In this document: in pieces, positions 1-10,294 of the stretch | How positions within the stretch are numbered: the stretch's first letter is position 1 | Layout of the letters: each line of letters begins with the position of its first letter | DNA from: Orientallactaga sibirica | Lineage: Eukaryota > Chordata > Mammalia > Rodentia > Dipodidae | DNA length: 64,000 nucleotides | NCBI GenBank assembly: GCA_036365145.1 | Contig: JAEOAD010000030.1 | Coordinates: forward strand, 10,726,501-10,790,500 | Direction of reading: 5' to 3' | Made by a program: the position numbers and the translations under genes | The notes under the pieces: model-generated | The model's input: the letters and a program-made list of their open reading frames with translations, nothing else | Told to the model about the DNA's origin: nothing | The model's database searches: none

Positions 1-720
1 CTCCCAGTTGACATGATTAAGGGTGTGGGGCAACACACATCCTTAGGGACTGTGACTGTGTTAAAGGATCTGTTTGTCATAATACCTATTTTTGCACAAA
101 TACTCTGTGCTGTATTTCATTGAATGGGTACATTGTTTAGTTAAATTTTTAGAATTTGACTGCATTCTGTGCCATTCAGCCCACTTGAATACTCTCATAG
201 CAGGCAAACCCAACACCTAGGGTCACTTTTGTGGTTGCTCTGAGAGTCTTAAGAGCCATACCTAGCACCTTAAACTCCTACCCTGAAGATATATAACATC
301 AGATTGATTGATACATCTAATATTACTGCAGATAATTAGAAAACCTAAGCATTAAATTAATCCAAGATGCAAAAATGTCTGCATTATAAAACAAGAAACA
401 CAAAAAAATCAAGACAATATAAATCCACCCAAAAGTATTAATGTATCAGAAATGACCTTCAGTGAGACTGAATTAGAGGAAATGCCTGAGAAAGATTTCA
501 AAAAAAACGATGATAAATATGTTCAAAGAACTCCAAAGAGGAAATGAAAGGGTTCAAAGACCTCAAAGAGGAAATCAAAGGATTCAAATAACACACAGGA
601 AACCAATTTAATGAAATAAGGAGGTCAATACTAGACATAAATAAGGAAATAGAAATAATAAAGAACACCCAGCCAGAAATACTAGCAATAATGAACACAG
701 TCAGTGAAAAAACCAGAGGA
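1..720 (+). mobile_element. L1 5' UTR and ORF1 N-terminal fragment
   Basis: The segment aligns by eye with the reverse complement of about 8900-9570, a second L1 of the same subfamily. Shared blocks include 'gattaaggg', 'caacacacat', 'cacctagg' and 'gcagataattagaaaac'. An ORF1-like reading starts near 367 (residues MQKCLHYKTRNTKK) and contains stops and frameshifts, then a coiled-coil-like stretch (EIRRSILDINKEIEIIK). The copy is cut by the window edge on the left and ends near 720 inside ORF1. It is not functional. Confidence 0.75.
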
Positions 721-1469
721 GCTTTCCTTCTTTAACCCCTCATCATTCCCTCCTTCCATTGAATACTACAGCAACAGAGAAAGCTTCATATTTTCAACAA
801 GCAAATTAAACAGATTAACAAGTGACAAGTGTAAAAACTAGAAATAACAGTGGCAGGAAAATGCATAAATAATAACAATTATAACTAATTAGTGAATACT
901 ATTATCTTCCATGTACCAGCATGTACCAGGTATTGCCCAAGGTACATCCCCAACCTGAACAAATATTTTTTGAGTAAATAATTTATTTATTGTAATTTAT
1001 TTATGGGGGACAGACAGAGAATGAGCACGCTTGGGTCTTTTGAGTAATTTTTTGCTACAACCCCTCTAAGACTATCAGCCCTCATTTCAGACCAGTGCTG
1101 GATGAACTACAGGTCATCCCTGAGGAGGAAAAAAAAATCAGTGCTGTAGATAACCAGCATTTAAAAAAATATAAATAAAGAAGCAGCAGCAAGGAGAAAG
1201 GGAGATACAAAATATCAAAAAAAGATTGCATGTAGTAAAGGTCATTATTATTTTGTCAAATTTCTTTCCCAATTTATGTATGTGCTTGCACTAGGTTACA
1301 ATATGGAATGTGTACCTTCCTGTGAGTTGCAAAAAAAAAAAAAAAAGTTGCAAAAAAAAAGATTGTAGTATAGTTGTTTCATAACTTTTTGTGTGTATTT
1401 GCACGAATACACAGGTGTGCACTAATTTTGATGCTAAAAACATCATCACTGTAAAAACACAACTGTTTA
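721..1469. other. Unique intergenic sequence with a weak SINE remnant
   Basis: AT-rich sequence with no supported gene. A short stretch around 965-1040 (repeated 'attta' followed by 'cagacagagaatgagc') looks like the tail and 3' part of a minus-strand B2-type SINE. Short A-runs occur near 1330-1360. Confidence 0.5.
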
Positions 1470-1592
1470 GCTGTGTGTGGTAGCACATGCTGAGGTAGGA
1501 GGATTGCTGTGACTTCAAGACCAGCCTGAGACTGCATAGTGAATTCCAGGTTAGCCTGGGCTTCAGTGAGATCCTACCTCAAAACAAAACAA
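1470..1592 (+). mobile_element. B1-type SINE, internally deleted
   Basis: 7SL-derived B1 pattern: 'gtgtgtggtagcacatgc', then 'gaggtaggaggattg', 'gaattccaggttagcctggg' and 'gagatcctacctcaaaaca'. The 'tttaatcccagcactcgggag' segment is missing. Confidence 0.8.
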
Positions 1593-1642
1593 CTGTTTAG
1601 AACAGCATTCTAAACTGACATCAGAACCATCTGTGAGTCTCA

Positions 1643-1722
1643 GGCTGGGGGTGGAGGTCAGTGGTGCGGCACTTGCCTAGCACACAAGGCCCTAGATTTG
1701 ATCCTCAGAACAGGGGAAACAA
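1643..1722 (+). mobile_element. ID-like tRNA-derived SINE
   Basis: The order 'ggctgggggtggaggtcagtgg', 'cacttgcctagcac', 'aaggccctagatttgatcc' matches the ID element layout, which derives from tRNA-Ala/BC1. The copy is diverged and has no clear A-tail. Confidence 0.6.
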
Positions 1723-2744
1723 AGCAGAACATTGCTGATTTCCTAGTTGAGGGTGGGGGGTGGGGGAGGGGGGTTGTTGTTAAAACAGGTTACTCAAAGT
1801 CACCACAACATCCCCAGTGGCTCAGTAAACCTACTTTGGGTCTGAGATCCTGCATTTCTAACCAATTCCTAGCTTTATTTGATTCTTGAATCTATCCAAG
1901 AAGGTAGAATTAGTATTTGTTTTTGTTTTATGGTAAGTATGATTCTGGCATTCAGAAGAGTTAGGTGACGTCAGAATGTGCTACATAATAGGTCTAGAAA
2001 ACAGACCACAAACTTAACCTAAACCGTTTCCCTGTCTCTTGCCTGTGCTCCAAAAAAACACCTGGAAGTTTCCTCCTTGATTTGGGTTAGGATCCAGCTG
2101 GAACTTTCAAAAGATAGCAATCTCTATAAGCATATAATCTTAGTTGTATGTGCACCCGTGTATTTTAGGGATGCAGGATGAACAGATTTCATGAGCCTCA
2201 ACCCCTAAAATGTTGAAACAAAAAACTCACTGGCTTACCAGACAAAGATTAACTCCTTTCACCCAGCCAGCTGACTGAGGAAGCTACTATATTCTGTTCT
2301 AATCTTCCACAGGGGTGTGGATTTTCCCCATCTGCCTACTGTATATGGCAGCATGTGCAAACACTGCCTTCTGCAAGCAGCCTTCTCACGGAAAAACTTA
2401 TGTATCTTACAAACTTTCTCCAGCTAGCTGAGATCTTTCTAGCCAGGTCTGGCCCAAGGGCTCAATCCCTGAAAACTGACCTTTCAAAACGCTGCTGTGA
2501 CCCCACGCAGCTGTGACCCCTATGTTTAAGAACATGGCCCACTTAAGAAAAAGGAACATATCTGACTCACCCTAGGATTCCATTTAAGATTTAGAGTACT
2601 CCAAGTCCTAAACAGGGCAGCTTGATTCCCCAGCGGGAGATGTGGGTTAGCATTCTCGGTGTATGGTTTCACAAAAACAGCGGCCTTGAAAATACGGAGC
2701 ACTGCCCACTAGCCGCTGGCACTCAATGAGCGCTTGCTGAACAC
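1723..2744. other. Unique sequence flanking the CpG island
   Basis: No gene, RNA or recognisable repeat was seen. If the CpG island belongs to CENPU, this is the start of CENPU intron 1 on the minus strand. No second CENPU exon was recognised. Confidence 0.4.
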
Positions 2745-3240
2745 CTTGTGCCAGGGACCCGGAGGCTCAAGGGAACACTAACAGCTGACGTTCGCTCCCA
2801 CCCCACCCCCGACAGGACCCCCGGGCCGAACACCCAGCCTTCCGGGCGCGGAGTCCCTGGGACAGGCTTCCCGGTGCACACACGAACAGCTGTGGAAGCA
2901 CAGGCCAGCGTCCCCCGGGCCCGCGGCACTCACCCCGCGCGCCCCGCCGTGCACACCCGCCGCCGTGCAGCCATCCCGCCGCGCGCGCACGCGCAGCTCC
3001 GCCAAGCTTCAAAAGCCCGCCGGGCTCAGAGCATCCAGTCACGACGGCGTTTTCTCCTTCCGGGGCGGGCCCGGAAGTCCTTCCAGGCCAGAGCGGGAGC
3101 GAACACCGGGCGGGGCTCTCCACGGCAGCGGAGCCGGTGGGCGCGGCTGCACGCCCCAGCCGGCCTCAGTGTGTCAGTGTCACAGCTGCGAGAGCCGGGG
3201 AGCCGGGAGCCGGGACGGAAACTAGCCAGGGTCCAGTCCA
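2745..3240 (-). promoter_or_regulatory. CENPU: CpG island promoter, probably of CENPU
   Basis: This is the most GC- and CpG-dense stretch of the window, with runs such as 'ccgcgcgcgcacgcgcag'. It contains Sp1-type 'ggggcggg' boxes near 3061 and 3111 and an ETS-type 'ccggaag' near 3069, as expected of a TATA-less housekeeping promoter. In human and mouse CENPU lies beside the 3' end of ACSL1 in the same orientation, so the synteny-based owner is CENPU, transcribed to the left. The island is seen directly. The gene assignment is inference. Confidence 0.6.
2934..2974 (-). CDS. CENPU: Candidate first coding exon of CENPU
   Basis: On the minus strand an ATG at 2974 opens a 13-codon reading (MAARRRVCTAGRA plus two bases) that runs into a consensus donor, 'gtgagt', starting at 2933. 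A short basic N-terminal exon of this size, inside a CpG island, would suit centromere protein U, a CENP-A-nucleosome-associated CCAN subunit whose mammalian N-terminus is short and Arg-rich. The peptide is too short to prove homology. Alternatives are a noncoding first exon or chance. No downstream exon was found in the 2.9 kb available. Confidence 0.38.
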
Positions 3241-3350
3241 AACTCAAGATCGGTCTGGGCAGCTGCTGTGATGTATGGGCAGTTGTCAAACACATTGCGA
3301 AATACACATTATTTTAGCCCCCCTGCTGCCTTCAGCTTTGTGAATTTGAC

Positions 3351-3512
3351 GTGACATTTTTTTATTGACAACGTCCATAATTGTAGATAATATCCCATGG
3401 TAATTCCTTCCTCCCCCACTTTCCCCTTTGAAACTCCACTCTCCATCATATCCCCTGCCCCTCCAATCAGTCTCTCTTTTCATTTTGATGTCATCATGCT
3501 ATTTTTTCCTTG
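3351..3512 (-). mobile_element. L1 3' UTR fragment
   Basis: Minus-strand L1 3' end. The plus strand reads 'ttttttattgacaacgtcc', the complement of an AATAAA-type signal and A-tail. It continues 'ctccactctccatcatatcccc' and 'gtctctcttttcattttgatg', the same sequence as the larger copy at 13581-14436. Strongly 5'-truncated. Confidence 0.75.
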
Positions 3513-3669
3513 TAGTCCTTCGTAAAACGGAAAAGTCCTTCATAGAGCTATATTATTTGATTCTTTAATTTTGTATAAAAATTTATTATAATGCTAGCCT
3601 GGGAACATAGTTGTTGGTACAGTGATTGCAAATCATACACTAAACCCTAGGTTTCCCATGCCCATCCCC

Positions 3670-3808
3670 AGCACAGCATAAAACTGGCAGTGGTGGTGGA
3701 TGACTGTAATCCCAGCAGTCAGGAGAGATAGAGGCAATAATATCAGAAGTTTGCGGTCATGCTTGGTTACACAGAGACCAGCCTGGGCTACATGAGATAC
3801 AGTCTTTT
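3670..3808 (+). mobile_element. Old B1-type SINE
   Basis: Diverged B1 pattern: 'ggcagtggtggtggatgactg', 'taatcccagcagtcagga', 'cagagaccagcctgggctac', 'gagatacagtcttt'. Confidence 0.65.
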
Positions 3809-3818
3809 AAGGGGAGGG

Positions 3819-4067
3819 GGCTGGAGAGATGGCTTAGGGGTTAAGGCGCCTGCCTCCTAAACCTAAGAAGCTGGTTCCAATCTCCAGTGGTTCCAATATC
3901 CAGATCCCATGTTTAGCCAGATGCAAAGTGACGTAAGGGCACAATACCGCACTTGACCACAAGGGGGCGCACGCATCTGGATTTCGTTCTCAGCAGCTGA
4001 GTCACTGCTGGCGTGCCCATCTCTGTCTTCCTCTCCCTCTCTCTGTCTCTCTCTGTCTCTCTCTCTG

Positions 4068-4118
<51 letters not shown>

Positions 4119-4160
4119 CTGTGTGTGTGTGTGTGTGTGTGTGTCTCCAAAAAAATAAAA
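3819..4160 (+). mobile_element. B2/Dip-type SINE carrying a CTCF-like motif
   Basis: tRNA-derived head 'ggctggagagatggcttag', subfamily body 'tttagccagatgcaaagtga', then a long (CT)n and (GT)n tail ending in an A-rich run. The variant body contains CCACAAGGGGGCGC at 3957-3970, identical to the core of the vertebrate CTCF motif. The element faces an inverted partner at 4187-4433. Confidence 0.85.
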
Positions 4161-4186
4161 TTTAAAAAAAAAAGGAATGAAAAACA

Positions 4187-4433
4187 TTTTTTTTTTTGGA
4201 GAGAGACACAGAGAGAGACAGAAAGAAAAGGGAGAGGAAGACAGAGATGGGCGCACCAGCAGCCTCTCAGCTGCTGCAAACGAAATCCAGATGTGTGCGC
4301 CCCGTTGTGGTCAAGGGCAGCATTCTCCCTTGTGTCACTTTGCATCTAGCTAAATGTGGGACCTGGAGATTGGAACCAGTGATCTTAGGCTTAGGAAGCA
4401 GGCGCCTTAACCACTAAACCATCTCTCCAGCCC
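4187..4433 (-). mobile_element. B2/Dip-type SINE, inverted partner
   Basis: Reverse-complement copy of the same subfamily, ending 'accatctctccagccc' at the plus-strand right end. It carries a one-mismatch CTCF-like core on the minus strand at 4297-4310. With the preceding element it forms a head-out, tail-in inverted pair separated by about 25 bp. Confidence 0.85.
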
Positions 4434-4559
4434 GAAAAACATTTTTAATTAACTCAAATTGTATCAAAGACCTAAATTTAAAACCATAAAACCAGGGATA
4501 GGCAAGGACATACACAAAAACTTCATGTCATTGGACTTGGTCATGATTTTTTAAAATAT

Positions 4560-4568
4560 TTCTTATTT

Positions 4569-4599
<31 letters not shown>

Positions 4600-4775
4600 G
4601 AGAGAAAGAGGGTGGGAGAGAATGAGTGCGGCCAGGGCCTCCAGCCACTGCAAACGAACTCCAGACACAGGTGCCACCTTGTGCCTCTGCTTATTGTGGG
4701 TTCTGGGGAATTGAACCTGGGTCCTTTGGCTTTGCAAGCAAATACCTTAACTGCTAAGCTGTTCCTTCAGCCTCC
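4560..4775 (-). mobile_element. B2/Dip-type SINE
   Basis: Minus-strand element: (ATTT)n tail, 'agggcctccagccactgca', 'tgaacctgggtcctttggct', and the head complement near 4755-4773. It belongs to the commoner 'gtaagccagatgcac' subfamily and has no CTCF-like core. Confidence 0.85.
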
Positions 4776-4794
4776 TTTTAAAAAAAAAAAAAAA

Positions 4795-4970
4795 AAAAAA
4801 TTATTTATTTACTTATTTGACAGAGAGAGAGAGAGAGAATGGGCGTGCCAGGGCCCAACGAACTGCAAACGAACTCTAGATGTGTGTGACCCCTTGTGCA
4901 TCTGGCTAATGTGGGTCCTGGGGAATTGAATCTGGGTCCTTTGGCTTTGCAGACAAATGCCTCCTGCCCT
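4795..4970 (-). mobile_element. B2/Dip-type SINE, head truncated
   Basis: Minus-strand element with A-rich and (GA)n tail, 'tgtgaccccttgtgcatctgg' and 'gaatctgggtcctttggct'. It stops before the tRNA-like head. Confidence 0.8.
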
Positions 4971-4974
4971 GGTC

Positions 4975-5155
4975 ATGATTTCTTGATTGTGAGACCTAAA
5001 GCACAGTTTCGAATGATAAAAATATTCTAAAGATGGTTTACAGGGGATGGTTGTGCAATAAGATGATTGCCACCAGAACACTCAAAAATGGTGAGAATAC
5101 TAAATTTTGTGTTATATATATTTTATCAGAATGAAAATATTAAACATGTCTCATG
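4975..5155 (+). mobile_element. Ancient L1 3' end fragment
   Basis: The layout 'ggatggttgtgcaataagatg', 'actcaaaaatggtgagaat', 'ttatatatattttatcagaa' matches the 3' terminus of old mammalian L1M-type elements. Diverged and short. Confidence 0.55.
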
Positions 5156-5164
5156 CATACAAAA

Positions 5165-6370
5165 GAATATAACGGGACGGGGGAGCATGCCTTCCTGGAG
5201 GGTCGGAGCGGAGGTTCAGCAGAGGCAGGAGATGGGCCCGCAGTGCTGCTGTCTGTGCGGTTTTCGCGTGTGCTCGCCGAAGAGGCGGAACTAGGACGCA
5301 GAGTGCCGGGTCTCCCCCGCCCCACCCGGGCGGCCGAAAGCCGGGCGTCCTCGGTGCCTGCGAGGGACGGAAGCCGAGGAAAGATGAGCTGCGCAACAGA
5401 GAAGGCCCTTGCTGACGCTAAGGCCCTCGTGGAGCGGCTGCGCGACCATGATCACGTGGCAGAGTCCCTCATCCAGCAGATCACGGCTCTCAGCAAGCGG
5501 ATGGAAGCAATGAACAGTATCAGGAAGAAATTCAAGAACTTAATGAAGTTGCAAGACATCGCCCACGATCCACATTAGTTATGGGGATACAGTAAGAAAA
5601 CAGACAAATCAGAGAACTGCAGCAAGAGAATAAAGAACTCCGCACATCTCTGGAAGAGCATCAGTCCGCCTTGGAACTCATAATAAGCAAGTATCAAGAA
5701 CAAATGTTCAGACTGCTGATGGCTAGCAAGAAAGATGATCCAGGTATAATACTGAAGCTAAAAGAACGGCACTCCAAGGAGTTACAAGCACACGCTGACC
5801 AGATAACTGAACTGGCGGCAGTGATGAGGAAGGCGATTGACAATGATGAGCAGCAGAGTTGCAAAGAGCAAGAGCGCATATTTCAACTTGAACAAGAAAA
5901 CAAGGCTTGAGAGAAATCCTCCACGTAACTCGAGCGTCATTTCTGAGCCTCAGGAAGGATGATGCGTCAGAGAGCACGTCTTTGTCAGCACTGGTGACCA
6001 GCAGCGACCTGAGTCTGAGGAAGAGCTGAATGGCTGCCGGGACTGGAGCCCCTAGCTTGAGCACGGCCCCACATGGTCACCAAGACTGGCCTGGGTGCTT
6101 GAATGAATAAGCAGAGAACTGTTTCAGTCAACCCTTTCCCCCTCTGTAGTGTGTACAAGTGCACTGGCTGAGAGATCACAACAGAGAAATGTACAGTAAT
6201 GGTCATCAACTCTATTCCCAAACATGCCTAGGACATAGATAGAGGCTGAGCTGCCATTGAAGGTGAACAAGCGAAAGGTTTTCCATGACTGCAGCATAGC
6301 AGCACCGTGAACAGTGCTGTTGGCTTTCTGAGTGACATTCCCAATAAAGCTTGGGGAATGCATAAAATCG
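5165..6370 (+). pseudogene. FGFR1OP2: Processed pseudogene of FGFR1OP2
   Basis: Intronless copy of FGFR1OP2, a SIKE-family coiled-coil protein associated with STRIPAK-type assemblies. The 5' UTR-like part is GC-rich. The initiator ATG is at 5384 ([20 protein letters not shown]) and the parental stop position is 6027-6029, followed by an AATAAA at about 6342. Breaks: a 1-nt deletion near 5513 shifts the frame, so the upstream frame stops at 5576-5578; CAA has become TAA at 5593-5595; a second 1-nt deletion lies near 5905. The order LKERHSKELQAHADQITE shows that the copied mRNA lacked the internal exon of the long isoform. No poly(A) tail or convincing target duplication was seen, which suggests an old insertion. 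Confidence 0.88.
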
Positions 6371-6469
6371 TCTGAATTTAAGGGCTAGGAAGATGGCTCA
6401 GGTTAGTATTATTGCTCAGGTTAGTATTATTGCTTAGTATTATCCATATTTTAAAATGTAAGTTTTGGA

Positions 6470-6605
6470 GCCAGGCGTTTTGGGGCACGCCTTTAATCCC
6501 AGCACTCGGGAGGCAGGGGTAGGAGGATCGCCATGAGTTTGAGGCCACCTGAGACTACATAGTGAATTCCAGGTCAGCCTGAGCTAGAGTGAGACCCTAC
6601 TGCGG
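6470..6605 (+). mobile_element. B1-type SINE
   Basis: Reads 'cacgcctttaatcccagcac', 'gaggatcgccatgagtttga', 'gaattccaggtcagcctgag', 'gagaccctactgc'. Confidence 0.9.
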
Positions 6606-7873
6606 GGGTAGGGGGCGATAAGTTAGTTTTGGCCATGGTTTATGAGTAGAAGTTCCTCATTCTACATTTTACTCCTCCTGTTTGGTGTCCATCAGTAAAG
6701 AGCTTATTACCACGAGATTCCAACTACTTTCCCATTTATTTAAATTCTTTGACAAGACAATTCAGGTTTAAAGGCCATAGGAGTGTTTTATATGCACAAT
6801 AAAAGAGGTATTTAGTTGTAGCTAACTTACCAACAATTACCTATGACTTGCTTGAGTATGAAATAGTTCAGGAATGAAAGAGAAGGAATATTACTTTCTA
6901 AGAAAGACAGTCTTATAATAGACACATTTAGTAGGTTAAGCTACTTGGAAGAATTTTTGGTTCTTGGTTAAGAAAACAAGCTTTTACTCCCTTTTTGCTG
7001 ATAGTTAAGGACAGAATAGAGTTCATTCAGCTGACAGCTGATCTCCAAGTGTTTGTTTTCTTTTATTTAAAAAAAAATGACATAAACGTGTTTAAAAGCC
7101 ACCAGATACAGAAATCTTCAATCTCCCAATTGAAGCCTAAATTTTCCTTATTTTGTAGTGATTAGAAGTACCAAACATAATTAAACATTTATATTTATAT
7201 TAATTATGTACTAAAATTAGCACAAGTAATTCTACTTTTGAGTATATATGTTATGGTTTTTACATATAATTTCATATAATGGTAAATTCAAACTACTTTT
7301 CACTTCAGAAATTTTCTATATCTTCAGTTTAGGATGAGTGGGTGAATGGGGATTATCAGGAAAGGGCTAATGGTGCAAACATTAAAGATTTCTCATTCAG
7401 AGGCCTTAACTAATGTTTAAGATTTTCCTATTGGTTTTTAGGAAAGTTCCCCTAATTTAATGACACATTCTTTCATATAGTTTTACCCCAGGTAAGAAAG
7501 AAAAGAAGCTACACAGCTGAGATGAAGTCTGAGGCAGCTCTATTATGAAGACATTACTTGATAATTATTTTTATAAATACATAAGTTAACTTATTGTCTT
7601 CTTGCTTGGATATAATTTCAAGGTCATAGATTCTAAGAGAAAATTTGTTTTTGGCAACAATTTTCCATCCCTGTTTCTTTTTTAAATACAACTGTAAATT
7701 GATGCCTGAAAATCTGGAATGAATAGGAGCCTATTTTATCAATAAAGATGAGTGTTTAAAAATGAAAAAAAAGAATATAACATAATGTAGGAATAAAAAG
7801 GAATGCCATATAACCACCACTGGATTAGGATGTAAGTAATTATATGTAACTCTTGGGTACCCTTGTCCTTCCC
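6606..7873. other. Unique AT-rich intergenic sequence
   Basis: No gene or recognised repeat. Its right end carries 'aataattact' (7874-7883), the left copy of the target duplication of the adjacent half-L1. Confidence 0.5.
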
Positions 7874-8365
7874 AATAATTACTTTTTTTTTCTGTTTCCT
7901 CATGTGTGTGCTTTGCTTTCTCTTCTGCATGAAGGATTCCTTCAAGTATTTCCTGTAGTGCTGGCTTAGTTGTCATAAATTCCTTTAGCCTGTTTTTGTT
8001 GTGGAATGTCCTCATTTCTCCATCAATTTGAATGGATAGCTTTGCAGGATGAAGTATTCTTGGTTGCTAGTTGTTATCTCTCAGAACTTGGAATACATCA
8101 TTCCAAGCCCTTCTGGCTTTTAAACTTTGTGTTGAGTAATCTGCTGTGATCCTGAAGGGCTTGCCTTTATAGATGACTCTCTAACTGCTTTCAATATATT
8201 TCTTTGGTTTGTGTGTTTAGAAGTTTAATTATAACATGGCAAGGAGAGGTTCTTTCCAGGTTTTGTCTGTTTGGTGTCCTAAAAGCTTCCTGTATCTGCA
8301 TTGGTATTTCTTTCCTAATCTGGGGAAAATTTTCTTCTATGATTTTGTTTACAATGCCTACTATG

Positions 8366-8557
8366 GGGCTGGAGAGATGACTTAGTGGTTAAGGTGCATG
8401 CCTGCTAAGCCTAAGAATGCTTGTTCGATTTTCCAGGTCCCACGTTTAGCCAGATGCAAGTGACGCAAGAGCACAATGCTGCACTTGCCCAAAAGGGGGC
8501 GTATGCATCTGGAGTTCATTCACAGCAGCTGAGAGGCTGCTGGAGTGCCCATTCTCA

Positions 8558-8590
<33 letters not shown>

Positions 8591-8655
8591 GTCTCTCTCC
8601 AAATAAATAAATAAATAAATAAACAAATAAATAAATAAATAAATAAATAAATAAG
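8366..8655 (+). mobile_element. B2/Dip-type SINE nested in L1 ORF1
   Basis: Head 'gggctggagagatgacttag', variant body with a two-mismatch CTCF-like core (8489-8502), (CT)n and (AAAT)n tail. A perfect 12-bp target duplication 'atgcctactatg' (8354-8365 and 8656-8667) proves insertion by target-primed reverse transcription into the older L1. Confidence 0.95.
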
Positions 8656-9514
8656 ATGCCTACTATGCCTTTGGATTGAAATTCCTCTCCTTCTACTATA
8701 CCCTGAATTCTTAAGTTTGATCTTTTCATAGTGTCAGTAATATCTTGAAATTCCCATTCATACTTTCCTAATAGCTTATCTTTTTCTTTGTTGAATTTTA
8801 TTAGGTCTGCCACCTGATCTTCTAGTTTAGATATTCTGTTGTCTCCTTCATCCATGCTGCTGGTGAGAGTTTCCACTGAGTTTTTATTTTACTAACTGTG
8901 TTTTTCAGTGCTAGAATTTCTGTCTGGTTTTTCTTCAGCATTTCTATTTCCTTACTTATGCCTTGTATTGACTTCCTTATTTCATTAAGCTGGTTTCCTG
9001 TGTTCTCTTGAAATTCCTTCAGGAATTTGTTTTCTTCTTTAATTTCTTTGAGTATAGATAAAATCATTTTTTTGAAATCTTTGTCAGGCATTTCATCTAA
9101 AACAGTCTTGTTGGGGGTAATTTCTGATGGATTTATAATTTTTGGTGGGATTACATTGTGTTGATTCTTTGTGTTTCTTGTATTATAATGTAGCGATTTT
9201 TGCATCTTGAGTTGATTTGAAGTTGGGTTTTCTAATTATCTGCAGTGCTCTGAGACTTGGAAATCCAACTTTATGTGCCTTCAGAGTAGGAGTTTAAGGT
9301 GCCAAGTGTAGCTTTTGTACCCCAATCCAACTGCAGAAGTAATCCTAGGTGTTGAGTATGCCTGCTATTCAAGTATTCTAGTGGTCTGGGTGGAACAATT
9401 TACTGGAAAAATTCTAAAATACAACTGAGCAATATACACAATCAATAAAAACCAGCACAGAGTATGCAAATGTGGGGATTGAAAAAAAACAGATAACTTT
9501 ATAAAGCCAAAATC

Positions 9515-9625
9515 CATAATGTGTGTTGCTGTATACCCTTAATCCTGTCTGTAGGAGTTTGAGATTTCTGTTCTGAAATGGATTCCAGGTCAGCCTGGGT
9601 CTGAATCAGACCCTGCCCCAAACAA
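9515..9625 (+). mobile_element. B1-derived segment inside the L1 5' UTR
   Basis: 'acccttaatcctgtctgtag', 'gaaatggattccaggtcagc' and 'ctgggtctgaatcagaccctg' follow B1 order on the strand opposite to the L1. The same junction with L1 sequence appears at the window start (1-45), so the B1 piece probably belongs to the L1 subfamily and is not a private insertion. Confidence 0.55.
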
Positions 9626-10294
9626 TGACAGAAGAAAAAGACAAAGGACCTATGAATCTGAAAGCATCAAAGGCAACAATAGTCAACCCCCAAAATACAG
9701 CTTACTTGAGAATGATAAAGCCAACCATGAATATATAACCCATAACCTGCCCTGACATAGGCCATGCACTGCAGGCCTATGTACCTGCTTTTTTTTGTCA
9801 ATCAGCTTCCAATCTCACCAATGCTGAGTGCCCACCTCTATCCCTCTGTGTTGTGCTGTGGAGCTGTCACTCTGATCAGCTGTGTTGGATGCCCTGCCTC
9901 CGGGGGCTGAATGTGTTCTCCGGAGGTTAGTGGTTCTGAAGGTTGGAGGATGGGAGAGTGGAAGAAACCTGGAGTTGTACTGGAACTGCTCAGCTGTCCC
10001 ACCTGTATCCCTTTAAGCAGCTCCTGAGCTGATCTCTGCTGTCTCCCCTTCAGATTAGATGAAGTTTGCAAATCCCCTTGTTTGGTCTCTGCTCTGGCAG
10101 CTGGGAGCCAGGCCTGGTGGGCACACAGATCCATACAGGCCACCAGCACCTCCATGGGATTCTGGCCAGTTTCCTCCTTTCTGGTAGATCTTTGTCTCTC
10201 CTGCTTCTCTGCTGTAACTGATAAAAACCTATTCAGGGTTGGAGTGTATTTTGCTGTGTTTTTGCTTAAATCCCTCCCTACACTGGTTTGGTGT

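Noticed and set aside
1643..1722. tRNA gene
   Set aside because: The tRNA-like sequence is a diverged ID/B2-type SINE head without a foldable cloverleaf.
2748..3317. 189-codon plus-strand open frame in the CpG island
   Set aside because: GC-rich DNA has few stops. No recognisable domain, and overlapping frames on both strands are equally open.
3863..4345. 160-codon minus-strand frame rich in RERERER and THTHTH
   Set aside because: It reads through the (CT)n and (GT)n tails of two SINEs.
5153..5910. Functional FGFR1OP2-like gene
   Set aside because: There are no introns, and a frameshift near 5513, TAA at 5593-5595 and a second frameshift near 5905 break the frame.
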